From positions 1 to 23,418 of the forward strand of contig JADHYL010000006.1 in the NCBI GenBank assembly GCA_016782495.1: DNA of 23,418 nt. The letters run 5' to 3'. The translations under genes were made by a program, and so were the position numbers. Positions 21,401-23,418 of the stretch are shown here, one piece after another. The notes beneath the pieces are model-generated. The model was given only the letters and a program-made list of their open reading frames with translations. It had not been told where the DNA came from and did not search any database. This DNA is from Candidatus Omnitrophota bacterium. GTDB lineage: Bacteria > Omnitrophota > Gorgyraeia > JABMRN01 > RBG-13-46-9. Within the stretch, counting starts at the first letter, position 1; each line of letters opens with the position of its first letter.

Positions 21401-21539
21401 AGACGAGATGGTCTCGGAGCTCGAAAACCTGATACTTGAAAAATGGAAAGAGATAAATAAGCTCGAGTTCGACAAGCTTCCCGAAAGGGACCAAAAAAAA
21501 TGCGGGTTTTGTGTTTTTAATTCCATATGCTGGGAGTAA
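18408..21539 (+). CDS. UvrD-type helicase fused to Fe-S RecB-like nuclease
   Basis: A 1043-residue superfamily 1A helicase-nuclease. Helicase motifs: AGPGTGKT (28-35), ILTYTNAAA, ADTFHGF, VDEFQDTN (248-255), GDDDQSIYRFQGA (277-289), NNYRST (311-316), ITAHASKGLEF (637-647) and RLFYVASSRAK (699-709). The C-terminal part (about 775-1043) is a PD-(D/E)XK nuclease: H813 in NSAHKALE, D899 in GKFDKIE, D915 and K917 in IIDYKTGK, Q945 in LRQLVAYK. C786 plus C1032, C1035 and C1041 match the four-cysteine Fe-S staple of AddB/Cas4 nucleases. It probably processes DNA ends or repairs breaks. Helicase and nuclease motifs look intact. It has a 4-base overlap upstream. Confidence 0.93.
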   Translation: MTELLLKNLNREQREAAENLEGPLLVIAGPGTGKTELLSVRAANIMKKKDVPGENILILTYTNAAAKSVKERLAKIVGFEGYRVFADTFHGFANSVILDSEEASAYLKERVKMSDLERIKAFQYIVDNFNDRVKELRPFGAPYLYISEIAKRISELKNEGITPPEFEKAVKNMEPDGIYAEKKHVSRLLELSFIYAKYEELKSGVNKDVFDERGRYDYDDMILMAIKILRNEAELKKTYGERCKYVMVDEFQDTNGSQLALLFELCEGKSPNLCCVGDDDQSIYRFQGASIANFRMLKERFPALRIIKLKNNYRSTREIIGLSSNIIQQIPSRERLQEVKELTPQKDYKNKNIELVKCSTEDEEIVYIIKKIAEIKKIISSSKDLAPEERRSPYNQIAILVRKRSSILKLIDGFLKAGIPYATDGKEDISREKRVRQMLDVLALAKPALTGLEEKGLVLYRVLSSDFFGIPQESIIRFIDFANKKRYEPGFNLLAQFLQFFPVRDPKSKPAPSDTKKLALLRELKLDKAHNMHLASFAMHRLLADADTRPVHDILLGFVEDVSLFKFILESSGKNRILITRQLRALTSFINMVKDSSFSRPDLRLSEFLDELETMKAHNMPVVGRLVTESQDGVRIITAHASKGLEFHTCFIPFCLEDKNWPLKALPERIPLPPSIVKTKESVASKSDLRRLYLFDETRLFYVASSRAKSNLIFTSSPSEDNITSSFFNNLGIAEKLCDTGELETLKQFFGKKPDDDPIKNTESALRVLIKDLMLTPTKLNNFIKCKRKFLYDNLLLLPGRKRDPLVFGNSAHKALEDTYGRFKKEGIFPDFSFFSESFRRELRFQGAPKAMESACLAKLGTLEEWFKMAGKNPVVPIDLEKKKVITLKGGITFAGKFDKIEFENKKEGLVRIIDYKTGKPDEHIKNIEKNSSPASEDCDDYLRQLVAYKLLYENDTYEPAKYTVTHGELVFLEPVKESSRKYNLTKGSYANKKVQITDEMVSELENLILEKWKEINKLEFDKLPERDQKKCGFCVFNSICWE

Positions 21540-21545
21540 AGTTAT

Positions 21546-22109
21546 ATGACCAGAGAGCCCCAAAAAGAGTTTTTTGAAGAATTTAAAGAAGAGAAAGGTA
21601 AGATCAAAAAAATCGCCGAGAAGGTGGCCTGGGGCAGAAAAAGGCATTCCGTCAATGTGCCGGCGGAAAACATCGTATTTTTGGTGATCATACTCATGAT
21701 GTCGGTTGTCATAGCTTTCGCATTGGGCGTGGAGCGCGGAAAGCGGCTCATTAGTGTCGTGCCGGAAGCGCAAATTGTTGAATACAAAGAAGAGTCAAAA
21801 GAGCCGGATCCGGTCGCCGACCAGGTAAGCCTTGAGACAAAACCTGAAGCAGAACCCGGCGCGGCCGAAAAAACCATTATGAAAGAAAATGAGCCGCCTT
21901 ATACGATTCAGCTTATTGCTTACAAGCAAAAGGCCGTTGCTGAAAAAGAAAAAAATAAGCTGTTGAATAAACAGAGGGAAGCATTTATAATACCCTCTGG
22001 CGATTGGTATCAGGTGTGCGCAGGAAATTACGCGAGCGTTAAAGATGCCGAAAGCCGGCTGAAAGAATTTTCAAAAGACTACAAAGGGTGTTTTGTTAGA
22101 AAAAAATAG
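21546..22109 (+). CDS. SPOR-domain membrane protein
   Basis: A 187-residue bitopic inner-membrane protein. It has a charged cytoplasmic N-terminus (1-40), a membrane segment (about 43-62), an acidic proline-containing linker (about 70-117) and a C-terminal SPOR domain (118-185: PYTIQLIAYKQKAVAEKEKN, then WYQVCAGNYASVKDAESRL). SPOR domains bind glycan strands lacking stem peptides at the septum, so a cell-division or envelope role is expected, as with FtsN or DedD. GGAG at the end of the helicase gene serves as ribosome site. The neighbourhood gives no further hint. Confidence 0.85.
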   Translation: MTREPQKEFFEEFKEEKGKIKKIAEKVAWGRKRHSVNVPAENIVFLVIILMMSVVIAFALGVERGKRLISVVPEAQIVEYKEESKEPDPVADQVSLETKPEAEPGAAEKTIMKENEPPYTIQLIAYKQKAVAEKEKNKLLNKQREAFIIPSGDWYQVCAGNYASVKDAESRLKEFSKDYKGCFVRKK

Positions 22110-22122
22110 GGAGGTATAAAAA

Positions 22123-22443
22123 ATGTCGCAGCATCCGAGTTTACGTTCAAGAGAAAAAAGTGAGCAACACAGGTCTGTCCTTAAACGCCACGAAAGGGTA
22201 AAAGCCCTTAAGGATAAAGAGAAATGGAAGGACGGTGACTCTGTTTTCGGCCTGCTAAAGCTTAAAATCCTTAAGTTCAAGATCAAGAAGGAGAAGGCGG
22301 CGCCGGCCGCCGCTGAAGGCGCGGCCGCTCTCGAAGGCGCAGTCAAAGAAGCGCAGCCAACCGGAGCCGAAGCGCAAAAAGCGCCGGCCAAGGAAACTCA
22401 GGCGAAGAAGGAAGCGCTAAAAAAGGAAGAGAAGAAGAAGTAA
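22123..22443 (+). CDS. Small basic protein, PVC-superphylum signature type, with long Ala/Lys tail
   Basis: A 106-residue, very basic protein. The first about 53 residues (SQHPSLRSREKSEQHRSVLK, then RHERVKALKDKEKW and a DSVFGLLKLKILK end) match the small basic protein family (TIGR04137, from memory). That family is described as a signature of the Planctomycetes-Verrucomicrobia-Chlamydiae group and linked to ribosome or RNA binding. The usual length is about 50-60 residues. Here residues 57-106 form an extra low-complexity alanine/lysine/glutamate tail, resembling histone H1-like or ribosomal-protein tails. A strong GGGAGG ribosome site precedes ATG 22123, suggesting high expression. A perfect hairpin follows the stop. 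Confidence 0.85.
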   Translation: MSQHPSLRSREKSEQHRSVLKRHERVKALKDKEKWKDGDSVFGLLKLKILKFKIKKEKAAPAAAEGAAALEGAVKEAQPTGAEAQKAPAKETQAKKEALKKEEKKK

Positions 22444-22446
22444 ATG

Positions 22447-22479
22447 AATGAAATTACTTGCGCCGCAAGTAATTTCATT
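22447..22479 (+). repeat. Perfect 15-base-pair hairpin after the small basic protein gene
   Basis: AATGAAATTACTTGC (22447-22461) and GCAAGTAATTTCATT (22465-22479) are perfect reverse complements around a GCC loop, three bases after the upstream stop. No T-run follows (AAACAAG), so it is not a standard terminator. It may stabilise the upstream message or limit read-through to the next gene. An in-frame ATG at 22444 would translate the hairpin and was rejected as a start. Confidence 0.75.
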
Positions 22480-22503
22480 AAACAAGTAGCAGGGGGTGGA
22501 AGC

Positions 22504-22824
22504 ATGGTTACATTCGAGCAGTTTAAGGAGTTGGATATACGCATCGCGAAGATCGTGGCTGTCGAGAACCATCCGAACGCCGACAAGCTCTATCTCGTAA
22601 CAATAGAAACGGGCCAGGAAACAAAAAAAATTGTGGCGGGCATAAAAGCGCATTATTCAAAAGAAGAGCTCATCAATAAAGAGGTGGTGGTCTTGAACAA
22701 TCTCCAACCCGCCACTATAAGAGGCGTGGAATCCGGAGGCATGATATTGGCTACAAAAGACGGCGAGAAGCTCGCCATACTGGTTCCCGAGAAAGAAGTA
22801 AAGGTGGGTAGTCCGGTTTCATGA
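22504..22824 (+). CDS. Free-standing tRNA-binding (EMAP/Trbp111-like) domain, MetRS beta-type
   Basis: A 106-residue OB-fold protein starting VTFEQFKELDIRIAKIVAVE, with HPNADKLYLVTIETG, KIVAGIKAHYSKEEL, VVLNNLQPATIRGVESGGM and the ending ILVPEKEVKVGSPVS. This is the C-terminal tRNA-binding domain of methionyl-tRNA synthetase, or its separate beta subunit. Such domains dimerise and bind tRNA through shape. ATG 22504 follows a GGGGGTGGA ribosome site; the catalytic MetG subunit is not in the window. It overlaps nnrE by four bases. Confidence 0.92.
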   Translation: MVTFEQFKELDIRIAKIVAVENHPNADKLYLVTIETGQETKKIVAGIKAHYSKEELINKEVVVLNNLQPATIRGVESGGMILATKDGEKLAILVPEKEVKVGSPVS

Positions 22825-23418
22825 AAAAAGCTGTTACTTCCGCCGAGATGAAAGAAATCGACCGGCTTGCCGAGGAAGAATACTTCATGCCCTCGATTAT
22901 CCTCATGGAGAATGCAGGCCGCGCAAGCGCCGAAGAGATACTGAAAAAAAATAAAAAAGGTAAAGCCGCTGTTTTCTGCGGCAAAGGCAATAATGGGGGA
23001 GACGGTTTCGTGTGCAGCCGTCACCTCTTTAAAAACGGCGTAAAGACAGACGTTTTCGTACTCGGTAGATGCGGGGATATAAAAAATCGCGATCCGCTGG
23101 CTAATCTTAAGATACTAAGAAAGGCGGGCGTCCCCGTAAAAGAAATAACGTCGCCGAAAGATCTTGAGAGACTTAGGAAGAATTTTCCCTACGATATAAT
23201 CGTTGACGCGATTTTCGGTATTGGTTTTAAGGGTAAGTTGCCGGAAAATATAGAAAATATAGTAAAGTTCATAAATAGCGCCGGAAAGCGCGTATATTCA
23301 CTGGACGCGCCAAGCGGGCTGGACGCCACCAGCGGGAAGACCCAAGGCGCTTGCGTAAAAGCGTATATGACAATTACGTTCGGCTTGCCTAAAACAGGGT
23401 TATTAAAGAGACAGGCAA
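22821..23418 (+). CDS. nnrE: NAD(P)H-hydrate epimerase, 3' partial
   Basis: Epimerises damaged NAD(P)HX so that the dehydratase can repair it. The 199 visible codons show the YjeF N-terminal domain: SAEMKEIDRLAEEEYFMPS, LMENAGRA, FCGKGNNGGDGFVCSRHL, VDAIFGIGFKGKL, SLDAPSGLDATSG and TITFGLPKTGLL. The frame runs off the window end without a stop, so I cannot tell whether it is epimerase alone or the NnrE-NnrD fusion with the ADP-dependent dehydratase. ATG 22821 overlaps the stop of the tRNA-binding gene (ATGA). Confidence 0.94.
   Translation, partial: MKKAVTSAEMKEIDRLAEEEYFMPSIILMENAGRASAEEILKKNKKGKAAVFCGKGNNGGDGFVCSRHLFKNGVKTDVFVLGRCGDIKNRDPLANLKILRKAGVPVKEITSPKDLERLRKNFPYDIIVDAIFGIGFKGKLPENIENIVKFINSAGKRVYSLDAPSGLDATSGKTQGACVKAYMTITFGLPKTGLLKRQA

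Noticed and set aside
22447..22479. Rho-independent terminator
   Set aside because: The stem is perfect but no T-run follows on either strand.
22444..22503. ATG 22444 as start of the tRNA-binding protein
   Set aside because: It would translate the perfect hairpin; ATG 22504 has a strong ribosome site and matches the domain start.

Overview
The window reads as a compact, strictly one-directional (+ strand) stretch of a diderm bacterial chromosome, roughly mid-GC. About 27 protein genes and one tRNA are packed with 4-base ATGA overlaps and short gaps. The best taxonomic clue is the small basic protein at 22123-22443, which looks like the signature protein of the PVC superphylum. Together with heptose (LPS-type) genes, a lipoprotein NlpD homologue and Asp23/AmaP next to efp-accBC, I infer a PVC-related lineage, most likely Candidatus Omnitrophota. 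That placement is inference from memory of gene families, not a search result.

Layout. 1-830: a 5'-cut Panacea (DUF4065) antitoxin gene overlapping a RelE/ParE-like toxin gene. 834-1120: a non-coding segment with a nested inverted repeat and a good promoter. 1121-2271: a polytopic flippase-like membrane protein and a 56-residue Trm112-type zinc protein. 2411-6626: aroQ, an M24 peptidase, efp, accB, accC and an AmaP/Asp23 membrane protein, an order well known from Bacillota. 6670-8851: a 6-phosphofructokinase with the residue signature of the pyrophosphate-dependent type, then gmhA and rfaE2 for ADP-heptose. 8853-11144: thiD2, thiE and thiC, a three-gene hydroxymethylpyrimidine branch of thiamine synthesis. 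11277-11347: tRNA-Gly(CCC). 11379-12431: a small exported protein and an NlpD-like lipoprotein. 12447-21539: an ATPase with a decayed nuclease-like tail, a phosphodiesterase, a HIT protein, a dGTPase-like protein, a GAF/HD-GYP-like protein with missing active-site residues, a membrane-anchored orphan with no ordinary start codon, and a UvrD helicase fused to a Fe-S RecB-type nuclease. 21546-23418: a SPOR protein, the PVC signature protein, a free-standing tRNA-binding domain, and the start of nnrE, cut by the window end.

The genes are mostly housekeeping. The less expected material is in the details. Several intergenic gaps carry short repeats with an exact 7-base period in three unrelated sequences. 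EF-P has Asn instead of Lys/Arg at the loop tip. The phosphofructokinase looks PPi-dependent and sits beside gmhA. Three proteins (NlpD-like, ATPase tail, HD-GYP) keep their folds but lack key catalytic residues, so they look like sensors or scaffolds. One gene seems to need an ATT start. I did not find a clearly new defence or mobile system. The strongest candidates for something undescribed are the heptad-repeat family and the 12447-21539 cluster.
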